Below are positions 15,956 to 25,912 of a stretch of DNA of 64,000 nucleotides, in pieces. The stretch covers positions 1 through 64,000 of the forward strand of contig JAIESX010000001.1 of NCBI GenBank assembly GCA_019745555.1, written 5' to 3'. The notes beneath the pieces are model-generated. The model was not told the DNA's origin. It was given only the letters and a program-made list of their open reading frames with translations, and searched no databases. This stretch comes from Burkholderiaceae bacterium (lineage in GTDB: Bacteria; Pseudomonadota; Gammaproteobacteria; Burkholderiales; Burkholderiaceae_C). The translations under genes were made by a program, and so were the position numbers. The number at the start of each line of letters is the position of its first letter. Position 1 is the first letter of the stretch.

Positions 15956-17641
15956 ATGTTGTCTGTCAAAAACGAACTGCTCCAGACCCTCGGCATCGTG
16001 CTGGAGCAGCTGCTGCCCGGCGCCGGTGCCAAGGCGGCTTTCGAGAACCCCAAACTGGCCGAACACGGCGACCTGGCCACCAACGCGGCCATGCAGCTGG
16101 CCAAACCGCTCAAGCAGCCCCCGCGCCAGGTGGCCGAGAGCCTGCGCAGCGCCCTGCTGTCCACCCCGGCCTTCTCGACCTGGGTCGAGGCGGTGGAGAT
16201 CGCCGGCCCCGGCTTCATCAACATCCGCCTCAAGCCGGCCGCCAAGCAGCAGGTCGTGCGCGAGGTCCTGACCCAGGCCGCCCGCTACGGGCACCGCACG
16301 CCCCGCGGCCAGCGCATGATGGTCGAGTTCGTCTCGGCCAACCCCACCGGCCCGCTGCATGTCGGCCACGGCCGTCAGGGTGCGCTGGGCGACGCCATCT
16401 GCAACCTCTATGCCACCCAGGGCTGGGAGGTCTACCGCGAGTTCTATTACAACGACGCTGGCGTGCAGATCAACACCCTGGCCACCAGCGTGCAGCTGCG
16501 CGCCAGGGGTTTCAAGCCCGGCGACCCCGAATGGCCCGAGGCGGCCTACAACGGCGACTACATCGCCGACATCGCGGCCGACTTCATGGCGAAGAAGACC
16601 GTCAGGTCCGACGATCGCGAGTACACGGCCAGCGGCGACGTCAACGACCTCGACGGCATGCGCCTCTTCGCGGTGGCCTATCTGCGCCACGAGCAGGACC
16701 TGGACCTGCAGGCCTTCGCGGTGAAGTTCGACAACTACTACCTCGAGTCCAGCCTCTATACCAGTGGCAAGGTGGACTCGGCCGTGCAGAAGCTGCGCGA
16801 GGCCGGCAAGACCTATGAGCATGACGGCGCGCTCTGGCTCAAGTCCACCGAATACGGCGACGACAAGGACCGCGTCATGCGCAAGGGCGATGGCACCTAC
16901 ACCTACTTCGTGCCGGACGTGGCCTATCACATCACCAAGTTCGAACGCGGCTTTGAGAAGGTCGTGAACATCCAGGGCACCGACCACCACGGCACGATTG
17001 CGCGCGTGCGTGCCGGCCTGCAGGCCGTGGGCCTGGGCATTCCCGCCGGTTTTCCCGACTACGTGCTGCACACCATGGTGCGCGTGGTGCGCGGCGGCCA
17101 GGAGGTGAAGATTTCGAAACGCGCCGGCAGCTACGTGACCCTGCGCGATCTGATCGAGTGGACCAGCAAGGACGCGGTGCGCTTCTTCCTGTTGAGCCGC
17201 AAGCCCGATACCGAGTACACCTTCGACGTCGACCTGGCCGTGCAGAAGAACAACGACAACCCGGTCTACTACGTGCAGTACGCGCATGCACGCATCTGCT
17301 CGGTGATCAACACCTGGCGCGAGAAAGAGGGCGGGCAGCGCAGCGCACTCAAGGACGTGGACCTCTCGGTGCTCGACAGCCCGGCGGCGCTGAACCTCAT
17401 GCTGCAGCTGGCCAAGTACCCCGAAATGCTCACGGCAGCGGCGCAGGACTTTGCCCCGCACGACGTGACCTTCTACCTGCGCGAGCTGGCCGCGGCCTAT
17501 CACAGCTACTATGATGCCGAGCGCATCCTCGTCGAGGACGAGAAGCTCAAGCTGGCACGCCTGGCCCTCGTGGCCGCGACCGCCCAGGTGCTGCAGAATG
17601 GTCTGGCGGTGCTGGGCGTGAGCGCACCGGAGAAGATGTGA
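15956..17641 (+). CDS. argS: Arginyl-tRNA synthetase
   Basis: A 561-residue class I aminoacyl-tRNA synthetase charging tRNA-Arg. The N-terminal additional domain is followed by the HIGH-type motif in [19 protein letters not shown] near residue 125-143, [14 protein letters not shown], and the KMSKS-equivalent [13 protein letters not shown] near 385. The helical anticodon-binding domain ends in [15 protein letters not shown]-like residues at the C-terminus. I chose the ATG at 15956 because it gives the family start [11 protein letters not shown]. The stop overlaps a possible GTG of the next gene (GTGA), suggesting cotranscription with the SPOR protein. Confidence 0.97.
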   Translation: MLSVKNELLQTLGIVLEQLLPGAGAKAAFENPKLAEHGDLATNAAMQLAKPLKQPPRQVAESLRSALLSTPAFSTWVEAVEIAGPGFINIRLKPAAKQQVVREVLTQAARYGHRTPRGQRMMVEFVSANPTGPLHVGHGRQGALGDAICNLYATQGWEVYREFYYNDAGVQINTLATSVQLRARGFKPGDPEWPEAAYNGDYIADIAADFMAKKTVRSDDREYTASGDVNDLDGMRLFAVAYLRHEQDLDLQAFAVKFDNYYLESSLYTSGKVDSAVQKLREAGKTYEHDGALWLKSTEYGDDKDRVMRKGDGTYTYFVPDVAYHITKFERGFEKVVNIQGTDHHGTIARVRAGLQAVGLGIPAGFPDYVLHTMVRVVRGGQEVKISKRAGSYVTLRDLIEWTSKDAVRFFLLSRKPDTEYTFDVDLAVQKNNDNPVYYVQYAHARICSVINTWREKEGGQRSALKDVDLSVLDSPAALNLMLQLAKYPEMLTAAAQDFAPHDVTFYLRELAAAYHSYYDAERILVEDEKLKLARLALVAATAQVLQNGLAVLGVSAPEKM

Positions 17642-17688
17642 GCCACGCGCCACGCGTGCGCAACCGAATGACTGGAAGCGAAGTACCC

Positions 17689-18285
17689 ATGAAACAGCAA
17701 CGCGGCGGCACCATCCTGGGCCTGATCATCGGCGTCGTCATCGGCCTGGCCGTGGCGCTGATCGTGGCCCTGTACGTGACCAAGACTCCGGTTCCCTTCC
17801 TCAACAAGGGCCAGAACCGCACGCCCGAACAGGACGCGGCCGAGGAAAAGCGCAACAAGGACTGGGACCCGAACGCCCCGCTCTACAACAAGAGCCGCCC
17901 GCCCGCCGCCACGGCCCCCGACACCAAGCCACCCGCGACGGGTACGGCCAAGCCCGCCGCCCCGGCCGTGAAGGCGCCCCCCAAGGCCGACGCCAAGCCT
18001 TCGGCCGACCCGCTGGGCGATCTGGCCAAGGCCAAGGCGGGTGTCGACCCCTACGTCTATTTCGTCCAGGTCGGCGCCTTCCGCACGCCCGAAGACGCCG
18101 AGACCCAGCGCGCCAAGCTCTCGCTGACCGGCGTCGAGGCCAAGGTCAGCGAGCGCGAGCAGGCCGGGCGCATGCTCTATCGCGTGCGTGTCGGCCCCTA
18201 CGACAAGAAGGATGACGCCAACAAGGTCAAGAGCCAGCTCGAAGCCGCAGGCTACGAGACAGCCATGGTCTCAGCACCGCGCTGA
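17689..18285 (+). CDS. SPOR domain membrane protein (FtsN-like)
   Basis: A 198-residue bitopic inner-membrane protein: short cytoplasmic N-terminus, one membrane helix (about residues 8-31, LGLIIGVVIGLAVALIVALY), a long Pro/Ala/Lys-rich periplasmic linker (about 60-120), and a C-terminal SPOR domain (YFVQVGAFRTPEDAETQRAK to the end) that in the family binds denuded septal peptidoglycan. The order matches FtsN-like division proteins. The ATG at 17689, with GGAAG upstream, is preferred to a GTG at 17638 that overlaps the argS stop. It lies between argS and dsbA on the same strand. Confidence 0.88.
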   Translation: MKQQRGGTILGLIIGVVIGLAVALIVALYVTKTPVPFLNKGQNRTPEQDAAEEKRNKDWDPNAPLYNKSRPPAATAPDTKPPATGTAKPAAPAVKAPPKADAKPSADPLGDLAKAKAGVDPYVYFVQVGAFRTPEDAETQRAKLSLTGVEAKVSEREQAGRMLYRVRVGPYDKKDDANKVKSQLEAAGYETAMVSAPR

Positions 18286-18356
18286 CGATTGCCCTGGATT
18301 GAACTTTTGGCAGCGCCCCGGTGTCCCATCCGGGCATTTCAATGGAGCTCATGCAG

Positions 18357-18989
18357 ATGATGAAACGTCGTGAATTCACCCTGGCCCTCGCCGGTGCCAC
18401 CGCCCTGCCCGCCCTGGCCCAGCAGCGCTTCGAGCCCGGCAAGGACTACCTGCCGCTGGACAAGCCCGCGCCCGTCGAGGCACCTGCAGGCAAGATCGAG
18501 GTGGTCGAGTTCTTCTGGTACAACTGCCCGCACTGCAACGCCTTCGAGCCGGCGCTGGAAGCCTGGATCAAGCGTGCCCCCAAGGATGTGGTGGTCAAGC
18601 GCGTGCCCGTGGCCTTCAGCAGCGCCTTCCAGGGTCAGCAGCGCCTGTTCTACACGCTGGAAGCCATGGGGCTGGTGGACAAGCTGCACGGCAAGGTCTT
18701 CCAGGCCATCCACGTCGAGCGCAAGCGCCTGGAAGCACCCGAGGTGATCGCCGACTGGGCCGCGGCGCAGGGCGTGGACAAGGCCAAGTTCCTGGAGCAG
18801 TTCAACTCCTTCAGCGTGGCCTCCAAGGTCACGCGTGCCGGCCAGCTGACCGCCGCCTACAAGGTCGAGGGCGTGCCTGCCCTCGGTGTGGCTGGCCGCT
18901 TCTATACCGATGCCACCCTGACGCGCAACATGGACCGTTCGCTGCAGGTGGTGGACTATCTGGTGGGGGAAGTGCGCAAGGGACGTTGA
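18357..18989 (+). CDS. dsbA: Thiol:disulfide interchange protein DsbA
   Basis: About 210 residues, a periplasmic oxidase that introduces disulfides. The signal region MMKRREFTLALAGATALPAL carries a twin Arg followed by x-F, so Tat export is possible, although Sec/SRP export is usual for DsbA. The active site C-P-H-C lies in FFWYNCPHCNAFEPALEAW, followed by the helical insert and the cis-Pro region VEGVPALGVAGRFY. The start is uncertain among ATGs at 18342, 18351, 18357 and 18360; GGAGC at 18344-18348 is best spaced for 18357. A terminator follows. Confidence 0.94.
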   Translation: MMKRREFTLALAGATALPALAQQRFEPGKDYLPLDKPAPVEAPAGKIEVVEFFWYNCPHCNAFEPALEAWIKRAPKDVVVKRVPVAFSSAFQGQQRLFYTLEAMGLVDKLHGKVFQAIHVERKRLEAPEVIADWAAAQGVDKAKFLEQFNSFSVASKVTRAGQLTAAYKVEGVPALGVAGRFYTDATLTRNMDRSLQVVDYLVGEVRKGR

Positions 18990-19016
18990 TCCGTCTTTGT
19001 CCTTCTCTTACCGAGA

Positions 19017-19043
19017 CCCGCTTTCGAGCGGGCTTTTCTTTTT
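19017..19043 (+). terminator. dsbA terminator
   Basis: CCCGCT-TTCG-AGCGGG stem-loop (19017-19032) followed by a T-rich run, 27 bases after the dsbA stop. Confidence 0.85.
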
Positions 19044-19092
19044 TGCGTTGTGTTTGCTCGCGTGGCTTGCCGGGTCTCGCCCCGGCGGGCGA

Positions 19093-19126
19093 GGTACTTT
19101 CTTTTGCTTCGCCAAAAGAAAGTACC
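19093..19126. repeat. Left hairpin of the dsbA-kup repeat block
   Basis: Perfect 14-bp stem GGTACTTTCTTTTG/CAAAAGAAAGTACC with the 6-base loop CTTCGC. Same stem and loop sizes, and related pyrimidine-rich sequence, as the hairpin at 19522-19555. Confidence 0.85.
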
Positions 19127-19198
19127 CAAAGAAAAGGCGAGCCGGATTCGTCGGCCCGCTGCGCGGGCACGCTGCGTTGCTCGGCCTGAGCGGGGTGC

Positions 19199-19232
19199 GC
19201 GCAAACTCGCCCTGCGGGCTCAAACATGCGCG
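19199..19232. repeat. Left copy of an inverted intergenic repeat
   Basis: GCGCAAACTCGC followed after a short variable part by GCTCAAACATGCGCG (19218-19232). The reverse complement occurs at 19415-19444 with the variable part shortened by a few bases. Confidence 0.8.
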
Positions 19233-19314
19233 CCCCTTTCTCCGCTCAGCCCTGCGCTACTCGCCTCCTCATTACGGCGGGGGAAGTCGAAGACCAATAC
19301 CCAAACCCAATACA

Positions 19315-19342
19315 ACAAGGACGCGCCATGGCGCGTCCTTGT
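19315..19342. repeat. Central 28-base perfect palindrome
   Basis: ACAAGGACGCGCCA joined directly to its reverse complement, with no spacer. It lies near the centre of symmetry of the repeat block. Confidence 0.85.
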
Positions 19343-19414
19343 GGGGTCCGGCTGTTCGGTCTTCCTCGCCCTTGTGTCTGTGCCGAGAAGCGCAGCGGCA
19401 GGCGGATCAAGAGA

Positions 19415-19444
19415 CGCGCATGTTTGAGCGCAGCGAGTTTGCGC
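19415..19444. repeat. Right (inverted) copy of the intergenic repeat
   Basis: CGCGCATGTTTGAGC (19415-19429) and GCGAGTTTGCGC (19433-19444) are the reverse complement of the left copy at 19199-19232. Confidence 0.8.
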
Positions 19445-19521
19445 GGCTCCCGCCTGACGCGAGCATCGCAGGTTGCCCCGGCGCAGCCGGGGTCACAGAC
19501 ACCAGGGTCGCCTTTCTTTTG

Positions 19522-19555
19522 GTTCCTTTTCTTTGGCGAGACAAAGAAAAGGAAC
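19522..19555. repeat. Right hairpin of the dsbA-kup repeat block
   Basis: Perfect 14-bp stem GTTCCTTTTCTTTG/CAAAGAAAAGGAAC with the 6-base loop GCGAGA. It may also act as a transcription end signal for kup, which stops 63 bases to the right on the minus strand. Confidence 0.85.
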
Positions 19556-19617
19556 TGCGCCGCCGGGAGCACATCCCGGCCCAACCCAGCCACGAGGGCG
19601 AGAGCAGATCGAGTAAC

Positions 19618-21486
19618 TCAGATCTCGATCTTCGAGCCCAGCTCCACCACCGCATTGTTCGGCAGGTTCAGGAACTCGGCCGCCGCACTCGCGTTGTGGT
19701 GCATCTGCGCGAACAGCTTCTCACGCCAGGGCATCATGCCCTTGCCCATGGAGGGGATCACGATGTCGCGCGATAGGAAGTAGCTCGTCGTCATGTGCTC
19801 CAGCGCGCAGCCCTGGCTGCGCACCTGCTGCAGGGCCTCGGGCAGGTCAGGGTCGTTCTTGAAGCCGTAGTTCACGATGACCTGCCAGCAGTCATGGCCC
19901 AGGGATTCGATCTCGACCCGCTTGTCCAGGCCGATCCAGGGCACCTCGTGGCTGCGCACCGTGACGAAGAGGTTGTTCTGGTGCAGCACCTTGTTGTGCT
20001 TGAGGTTGTGCAACAAGGCATTGGGCACGTTGCCGGGTTCGGCGGTCAGAAAGACCGCCGTGCCCTCGACCCGCACCGGCGGGCTGATGAAGACCGCATC
20101 GAGGAAGCTCGGCAGGTCCAGTGCGTCCTGGCGCAGCGCCGCGTTGAGCTGGGCACGCCCCTGCTTCCAGGTGGTCATGAGCATGAAGATGGCGCCACCG
20201 ATGGCCAACGGGAACCAGCCGCCGTCGAAGAGCTTGAGCAGGTTGGAGGCGAAGAAGGCCAGATCGACCAGGAAGAAGAAACCGGTGGCGACCAGGCACA
20301 GCCAGAGCGGATACTTCCAGCCGTAGCGGATCACGAAGAAGGTCAGCACGGTGGTGATCAGCATGTCCAGCGTGACGGCGATGCCGTAGGCCGCGGCCAG
20401 ATTGCTGGACGAGCGGAACAGCAGCACGGCCAGCACGATGGCCACGAACAGACCCCAGTTGACGAAGGGCATGTAGATCTGCCCCGTGTCCTTGACGCTG
20501 GTGTGCTGCACCTGCAGGCGCGGCAGGTAGCCGAGCTGGATGACCTGCTTGGTCACGCTGAAGGCGCCGGTGATGAGCGCCTGCGAGGCGATCACCGTGG
20601 CCAGGGTGGCCAGCACCACCATGGGCAGCAGGGCCCAGTCCGGCGCCATCAGGTAGAAGGGATTCTTGACCGCCTCGGGCTGGCGCAGCAGCAGCGCCCC
20701 CTGGCCGAAGTAGTTGAGCGTCAGCGCGGGCATGACGACGCTGAACCAGGCCAGGCGGATCGGCTTCTTGCCGAAGTGGCCCAGATCGGCATAGAGCGCC
20801 TCGGCACCGGTCACGCACAGCACCAGCGCGCCGAGGATGATGAAGGTGGTGCCCGGGTAACTGAAGATGAAACCCAGGGCATGGTGCGGGCTCAACGCCC
20901 AGAGGATGGCCGGGTGGGTGGCAATCTGCGCCAGGCCCAGCAGACTGAGGGACGCGAACCAGACCAGGGTGATGGGCCCGAAGAACTTGCCGATGCCGGC
21001 CGTGCCGCGCTTCTGTACGAAGAACAGGGCGAACAGGATGACCAGGGTCAGCGGAATCACGGCCTTCTTGAAGGCCGGCGAGACCACCTCCAGCCCCTCG
21101 ACGGCCGACAGCACGGAGATGGCCGGGGTGATGACGCCGTCACCATAGAACAGGCAGGTCCCGAAGATGCCGATCAGCAGCAGGGTACGACGCAGGGCGG
21201 GCTGGTCCTTGACCGACTGCGAGGCCAGGGCCAGCATGGCCACGAGACCGCCTTCGCCATTGTTGTCGGCCCGCAGGATCAGCGTCACGTACTTGAGCGA
21301 GACGATGACCGTCAGCGTCCAGAAGAACAGCGAGAGGATGCCGTAGACGTTGTCGGGCGTGAACTCGACATGGCCCGAACCAAAGACCTCCTTGATGGCA
21401 TACAGCACGCTGGTGCCGATGTCGCCGTAGACGACGCCGATGGCGCCCAGGGTCAGGGCGGCAAGCGAGGATTTGGAGGCGGACAC
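19618..21486 (-). CDS. kup: Low-affinity potassium transport protein Kup
   Basis: A 622-residue K+/H+ symporter of the KUP/HAK family. The characteristic N-terminus [20 protein letters not shown] is followed by [26 protein letters not shown] and [18 protein letters not shown]-type sequence (here [19 protein letters not shown]). About twelve membrane segments end near residue 450; the remaining hydrophilic C-terminal domain is cytoplasmic. Length agrees with the family. It is a single-gene unit between the repeat block and a 127-base spacer before gshA. No K+-responsive element is evident. Confidence 0.97.
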   Translation of the reverse strand: MSASKSSLAALTLGAIGVVYGDIGTSVLYAIKEVFGSGHVEFTPDNVYGILSLFFWTLTVIVSLKYVTLILRADNNGEGGLVAMLALASQSVKDQPALRRTLLLIGIFGTCLFYGDGVITPAISVLSAVEGLEVVSPAFKKAVIPLTLVILFALFFVQKRGTAGIGKFFGPITLVWFASLSLLGLAQIATHPAILWALSPHHALGFIFSYPGTTFIILGALVLCVTGAEALYADLGHFGKKPIRLAWFSVVMPALTLNYFGQGALLLRQPEAVKNPFYLMAPDWALLPMVVLATLATVIASQALITGAFSVTKQVIQLGYLPRLQVQHTSVKDTGQIYMPFVNWGLFVAIVLAVLLFRSSSNLAAAYGIAVTLDMLITTVLTFFVIRYGWKYPLWLCLVATGFFFLVDLAFFASNLLKLFDGGWFPLAIGGAIFMLMTTWKQGRAQLNAALRQDALDLPSFLDAVFISPPVRVEGTAVFLTAEPGNVPNALLHNLKHNKVLHQNNLFVTVRSHEVPWIGLDKRVEIESLGHDCWQVIVNYGFKNDPDLPEALQQVRSQGCALEHMTTSYFLSRDIVIPSMGKGMMPWREKLFAQMHHNASAAAEFLNLPNNAVVELGSKIEI

Positions 21487-21613
21487 AGGGCGTCGGAAGC
21501 TGGCGCGGATCGCAGAGACGCCATTGTGCGCCTCCCGGTCCGCGGCTCAAACCTCCCCAGGGCTGGAAAGCCCGTCCAGCGTGAAAATGTTGCGCCGCAG
21601 CAACCCGCCCGGC

Positions 21614-22909
21614 TCAGGCGTAAATCTCGGCCTCGGGGTCAGTGGCCTCGAGCTCGTAGCTGGCGGAGAGCATGGCCAGGCGGCCGATCACGCCGTACAT
21701 GTAGAAGCGGTTGGGGGCGCTCGCGCCCGGCTTGGCGCCCGGCTGGGGCAGATGGGTGCTCTGGTCGAACGCCAGGGGCACGAAGCTCGCGCCCGGGGCA
21801 TTGAGGTTCTCGTCCACGCCGCGCTCGGCATGCACGCGGTAAAAGCCGCCGACCACATAGCGGTCCATCATGTAGACCACGGGCTCGGCCACGGCGTCGT
21901 GCATGCGCTCGTTGGTGATCACGCCTTCCTGGATGATGACCTCGTGGACTTCCTGGCCGTCCTTGATCACGCTCATCTTGTTGCGGGTGCGGCGGTTGAG
22001 GTCCTCGAGTTCCTTGGCGTCACGCACGGTCATGATGCCCATGCCGTAGGTGCCGTTGTCGGCCTTGACGACGACGAAGGGCTTTTCCTTGATGCCGTAT
22101 TCCTTGTACTTGCGGCGGATCTTGCCCAGCAGCGCGTCAACGTTGCTCGTCAGACAGTCCATGCCCGAGCCCTCGGCGAAATTGACCTCGCCGCACTGGT
22201 TGAACATGGGATTGATCAGCCAGGGGTCGATGCCGAGCAGCTTGCCGAAGCGCTTGGAGACCTCCTCGTAGCTCTGGAAATGCTTGCTCTTGCGGCGCAC
22301 CGACCAGCCCGCGTGCAAGGGCGGCAGCAGGTACTGCTCGTGCAGGTCCTCGAGGATGCCCGGAATGCCGGCCGACAGGTCGTTGTTGAGCAGGATGGTG
22401 CAGGGGTCGAAATCCTTGAGCCCCAGCCGGCCCTTGGTGCGGATCACGGGCTCCAGGGTCACGGTCTCGCCGCCAGGCAGCTCGATGGTGGTGTTCTTCT
22501 TGATCTCGGGGCTGATGGAGCCGATGCGCACGTTCAGACCGGCCATGTGGAAGATGCGCCGCAGCTGCGCCACATTGCTCAGATAGAAGGTGTTGCGCGT
22601 GTGGTTCTCGGGAATGAGCAGCAGGTTGCGCGCTTCGGGGCAGATCTTCTCGATCGCGGCCATGGCGGCCTGCACGGCCAGCGGCAGCATCTCGGGCGTG
22701 AGGTTGTTCCAGCCACCGGGGTAGAGGTTGGTGTCCACCAGCGCCAGCTTGAAGCCGGCGTTGCGGATGTCCACCGAGCTGTAGAAGGGCGGGGTGTGCT
22801 CCATCCACTCTAGGCGGAACCAGCGCTCGATGGCGGGCATGGAGTCGAGGATGCGCTGTTCGAGCTCGTTGATGGGGCCGGTGAGGGCCGTGATGAGATG
22901 GGGAACCAT
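21614..22909 (-). CDS. gshA: Glutamate-cysteine ligase (TIGR02049-type)
   Basis: A 431-residue enzyme for the first step of glutathione synthesis. It does not resemble the E. coli GshA fold by sequence; motifs such as MEHTPPFYSSVDIRNAGFK, VDTNLYPGGWNNL, LLLIPENHTRNTFYL, NNDLSAGIP and VKADNGTYGMGIM match the ATP-grasp-like ligase group found in betaproteobacteria and acidithiobacilli. Start at 22909 as given by the family-like MVPHLITALTGPINELEQ. Separated from kup by 127 bases and from proA by 95 bases on the same strand. No gshB is present in the window. Confidence 0.93.
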   Translation of the reverse strand: MVPHLITALTGPINELEQRILDSMPAIERWFRLEWMEHTPPFYSSVDIRNAGFKLALVDTNLYPGGWNNLTPEMLPLAVQAAMAAIEKICPEARNLLLIPENHTRNTFYLSNVAQLRRIFHMAGLNVRIGSISPEIKKNTTIELPGGETVTLEPVIRTKGRLGLKDFDPCTILLNNDLSAGIPGILEDLHEQYLLPPLHAGWSVRRKSKHFQSYEEVSKRFGKLLGIDPWLINPMFNQCGEVNFAEGSGMDCLTSNVDALLGKIRRKYKEYGIKEKPFVVVKADNGTYGMGIMTVRDAKELEDLNRRTRNKMSVIKDGQEVHEVIIQEGVITNERMHDAVAEPVVYMMDRYVVGGFYRVHAERGVDENLNAPGASFVPLAFDQSTHLPQPGAKPGASAPNRFYMYGVIGRLAMLSASYELEATDPEAEIYA

Positions 22910-22984
22910 GCCGCCTCGCTATAGGGATGGGTGAAGCAATTCTAGGATGTAGCGCTCATGCGGCCGAATTCAAGGTCCAGCCCG

Positions 22985-23004
22985 GCCTGCTGCGGCGCGC
23001 AGGC
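22985..23004 (-). terminator. Weak hairpin after proA
   Basis: GCCTGC (22985-22990) and GCAGGC (22999-23004) flank an 8-base loop and abut the proA stop. No T tract follows, so termination here would be inefficient or Rho-dependent. Confidence 0.3.
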
Positions 23005-24306
23005 TCAGCCGCGCACCTCGCCGTTGCCCAGCACAATGTACTTGAGCGAGGTCAGGCCCTCGAGTCCGACCGGGCCACGCGCATGAAACTTGTCCGTGCT
23101 GATGCCGATCTCGGCGCCCAGGCCGTATTCGAAACCGTCAGCAAAGCGCGTGCTCGCGTTCACCATCACGCTGCCCGAATCCACCTCGGTCAGGAAGGCC
23201 TGGGCGTGGCGATGGTCGTTCGTTAGGATGGCGTCGGTGTGATGGCTGCCGTACTTGTTGATATGCGCGATCGCCTCGTCCAGCCCCGCCACCACCTTGA
23301 TGCTGATGATGGGTGCGAGGTATTCCTCGTACCAGTCCTGCTCGGTGGCTTCCCGGAGATTGGCGCCCGGGATGCCCTCGAGGATGGCCCAGGACTCGGG
23401 GCAGCAGCGCATCTCCACCCCCTTGGCGGCGTAGACGGCGCCGATGCGCGGCAGGAAGTCGGCAGCCACACCACGCGCGACCAGCAGACCTTCGCTGGCG
23501 TTGCAGGGGCTGTACTTCTGGGTCTTGGCGTTGTCGGCCACCTTCACGGCCATGTCGAGGTCGCAGGGATCGTCGACATAGGTGTGGCAGTTGCCGTCGA
23601 GGTGCTTGATCACCGGCACCTTGGCCTCGCGGCTGATGCGTTCGATCAGCGACTTGCCGCCACGCGGGATGATCACGTCCACATACTCGGGCATCGCGAT
23701 GAGCTGGCCCACGACCTCGCGATCGGTCACCGGCACCAGCTGCACGGCCTCAGCCGGCAGGCCGGCCTCGAGCAGAGCCTGCCGCACCAGGGCCGCCAGG
23801 GCCTTGTTGGAATCGATGGCCTCCGAACCTCCGCGCAGGATGCAGGCATTGCCGCTCTTGATGGAGAGACTCGCCGCCTCGATGGTCACATTGGGCCGGC
23901 TCTCGTAGATCATGCCGAAGACGCCGATGGGCACGCGCATCTGGCCCACGCGGATGCCGCTGGGCTGCTGCTTCATGCCGATGATCTCGCCGATGATGTC
24001 GCCCATGGCCGCGAGCTGCTCACAGCCCTGCGCCACGGTCTCGATGACCTTGGCCGTGAGCTTGAGGCGGTCCACCATGGGCTCGGCCAGGCCGGCCGCC
24101 TGGGCGCGGGCCAGGTCCTTCTCGTTCTCTCGCGCCAGGGCCGCCGTGTTGGCACGCAGCAGGGCGGCCAGGCGGCGCAGGGCATCGTTCTTCTTCGCAG
24201 CGCTGGCCTTGGCCATGCCGGCCGCGGCCGCGCGTGCCTGCCGGCCCAGGGTCTGGGTCAGCTCGGCAAGACGGGCGGCGGTATCGGGCGCATTCATGGC
24301 GCTCAT
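23005..24306 (-). CDS. proA: Gamma-glutamyl phosphate reductase
   Basis: A 433-residue NADPH-dependent reductase of proline synthesis, converting gamma-glutamyl phosphate to glutamate semialdehyde. Aldehyde-dehydrogenase-like signatures are clear: [40 protein letters not shown], and the catalytic Cys in [13 protein letters not shown], with [22 protein letters not shown] near the end. The ATG at 24306 overlaps the holA stop by the ATGA arrangement, so the two are translationally coupled. ProB is not in the window. Confidence 0.97.
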   Translation of the reverse strand: MSAMNAPDTAARLAELTQTLGRQARAAAAGMAKASAAKKNDALRRLAALLRANTAALARENEKDLARAQAAGLAEPMVDRLKLTAKVIETVAQGCEQLAAMGDIIGEIIGMKQQPSGIRVGQMRVPIGVFGMIYESRPNVTIEAASLSIKSGNACILRGGSEAIDSNKALAALVRQALLEAGLPAEAVQLVPVTDREVVGQLIAMPEYVDVIIPRGGKSLIERISREAKVPVIKHLDGNCHTYVDDPCDLDMAVKVADNAKTQKYSPCNASEGLLVARGVAADFLPRIGAVYAAKGVEMRCCPESWAILEGIPGANLREATEQDWYEEYLAPIISIKVVAGLDEAIAHINKYGSHHTDAILTNDHRHAQAFLTEVDSGSVMVNASTRFADGFEYGLGAEIGISTDKFHARGPVGLEGLTSLKYIVLGNGEVRG

Positions 24307-25382
24307 TTTCTCACGCCGGCGGTTTTCGCGGCGGGCAGCGCACAGAGCCCGCAAAGCTGCAGGGCCAGGCGCTGCAGGGCCTGCCAGCCATCGGCCGGCC
24401 AGTCCGCCACCTTGAGCCCCTTGACGATGCCGTCGACCTGATGGGCGGCCTGCAGCAGGTTGGCCAGGTCGGTCGGACTCAGCAGGGGCAGCACGCGCTC
24501 GTAGAGCTTTTCCTTCAGGCCCCAGACGCGCTGCTCGCGCAGGGCCATCGGCAGGGGCCGGCCGGCCGCCATGGCATCCTTGACGCGCTTGAGCGCGCGG
24601 ATGTCCTCCGCCAGCGCATAGTGCACCAGCACCTCGGCCTCGCCTTCGGCCTTGAGGCCGTCGAGCATGCGCTGCACGCGCGCCATCTGCCCGGCGAGCA
24701 CGGCCTCGGACAGCTTGAAGACGTCGTAGCGTGCGACGTTGAGCACCGCACTCTCGACCTGCTCGAATCCGAGCTCGCCCTGCGGGTAGAGCAGCGCGAG
24801 CTTCTGGATCTCCTGGTGCGCCGCCAGCAGATTGCCCTCGACGCGGTCGGCGAAGAACTGCAGCGTGCGCTGGCCCTCCTCGCCCTCGGTGACGCGCTGG
24901 CCCTGCGCCGCGAGACGCTGGGCGATCCACTGCGGCAACGCACGGCGCTCGACGGGATCGACCTGCACGGTCACGCCATAGCTCTCCAGCGCGCCGAACC
25001 AGGCGCCGGTCTTCGTCGCCTTGTCCAGCCGCGGCAGCAACACGAGGGTCAGCGTGCTGTCATTGTCCCGGGCGCTTTCCGCGAGCTGCTGCAGCGCCAC
25101 GCTGCCGTCCTTGCCCGGCTTGCCCGAGGGGATGCGGATTTCGACGATCTGTTTGTCGGCAAACAGGCTCAGGCTTCCGCCGGCGGCCAGCACCTCGCTC
25201 CAGTCGAAGTGCGCGCCGGCCACGGTATGCACGGTGCGCTCGGTGTAGCCCTGGGCACGCGCCGCCGCGCGGATGGCATCGGCCGCTTCCTGCTGCAGCA
25301 GCGGCTCGTCCCCGTGGACGGTGTAAAGGCTTTTGAGGCCGCGCTGCAGCTGGGCGGCGAGCTGGGTGGCGGCGATTTGCAT
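24303..25382 (-). CDS. holA: DNA polymerase III subunit delta
   Basis: A 359-residue clamp-loader subunit that opens the beta clamp. The N-terminus is typical ([20 protein letters not shown]), followed by [26 protein letters not shown] and the helical lid region ([20 protein letters not shown]). Overall length agrees with the delta family. It lies 23 bases after lptE and overlaps proA by four bases; the lptE-holA order is conserved in many proteobacteria. Regulation probably comes with the leuS-lptE transcript. Confidence 0.95.
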   Translation of the reverse strand: MQIAATQLAAQLQRGLKSLYTVHGDEPLLQQEAADAIRAAARAQGYTERTVHTVAGAHFDWSEVLAAGGSLSLFADKQIVEIRIPSGKPGKDGSVALQQLAESARDNDSTLTLVLLPRLDKATKTGAWFGALESYGVTVQVDPVERRALPQWIAQRLAAQGQRVTEGEEGQRTLQFFADRVEGNLLAAHQEIQKLALLYPQGELGFEQVESAVLNVARYDVFKLSEAVLAGQMARVQRMLDGLKAEGEAEVLVHYALAEDIRALKRVKDAMAAGRPLPMALREQRVWGLKEKLYERVLPLLSPTDLANLLQAAHQVDGIVKGLKVADWPADGWQALQRLALQLCGLCALPAAKTAGVRK

Positions 25383-25405
25383 GGCAGTGCCGTCGAATCA
25401 GCTCA

Positions 25406-25909
25406 TCAGAGCTGCTTCACCGCCGCGAGACGGCGCAGAATTTGCTGAACCATGTCGGACTGCATGTTGCGGTACAGAAGGGCCTCCTCGCCCTCCTTCG
25501 CCAGAGCAAAGGCTTCGTCGAAGCTCAGGGTCCGCTGCTGGACCAGCTCGGTCTCGGGGATCAGCTCCTTGCCGAGAGGGGTACGCAGGCGGAACTTCAG
25601 GTTCAGACGCAACTGGAACTCCCGCACCTGCCCCTTGGCGTTCAAGCCCAGCACGGTCTTGGTTCGCTGCTCACCATAGACATCCAGGATCACCTGGGCC
25701 TCGTTCAGGCGACCCGGCTCGTCGATGTAGATCAGGTTCGGGCTCGATCGCAGCACACGCTTCAATTCGATGCCCAAAGGGGACAGCGGCGGGAGGTTGG
25801 AATAGAGGGAAGAAAAGGGAAAGTCAGGGTTCTGGCGCAGGCCGAAGCCGCAGCCGGCCAGCGCCAGCAACGCGACGCAGGACAGCCAGAGCAACAGACG
25901 CCGTGCCAT
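25406..25909 (-). CDS. lptE: LPS-assembly lipoprotein LptE
   Basis: A 167-residue outer-membrane lipoprotein that plugs the LptD barrel in lipopolysaccharide export. It has a lipoprotein signal with lipobox LAGC (Cys20) and then CGFGLRQNPDFPFSSLY, the family's conserved start (GFxLR). The rest is a small alpha-beta fold ending in a helix (MVQQILRRLAAVKQL). It starts 3 bases after the leuS stop and is followed by holA after 23 bases, the conserved leuS-lptE-holA order. Confidence 0.95.
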   Translation of the reverse strand: MARRLLLWLSCVALLALAGCGFGLRQNPDFPFSSLYSNLPPLSPLGIELKRVLRSSPNLIYIDEPGRLNEAQVILDVYGEQRTKTVLGLNAKGQVREFQLRLNLKFRLRTPLGKELIPETELVQQRTLSFDEAFALAKEGEEALLYRNMQSDMVQQILRRLAAVKQL

Positions 25910-25912
25910 GGC

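Larger units (their letters stand above)
18990..19617. other. Gene-free block of hairpins and inverted repeats between dsbA and kup
   Basis: This 628-base stretch contains no ORF with a family or a convincing start. It holds a dsbA terminator and then a near-symmetrical array: a 14-bp hairpin, an imperfect 30-base repeat, a central 28-base palindrome, the inverted copy of the 30-base repeat, and a second 14-bp hairpin of the same design. It looks like two intergenic repeat elements in opposite orientation. Confidence 0.75.

Noticed and set aside
18997-19776. Open frames on both strands in the dsbA-kup spacer
   Set aside because: They run through hairpins and repeats in all frames, and overlap each other; composition is repeat-driven.
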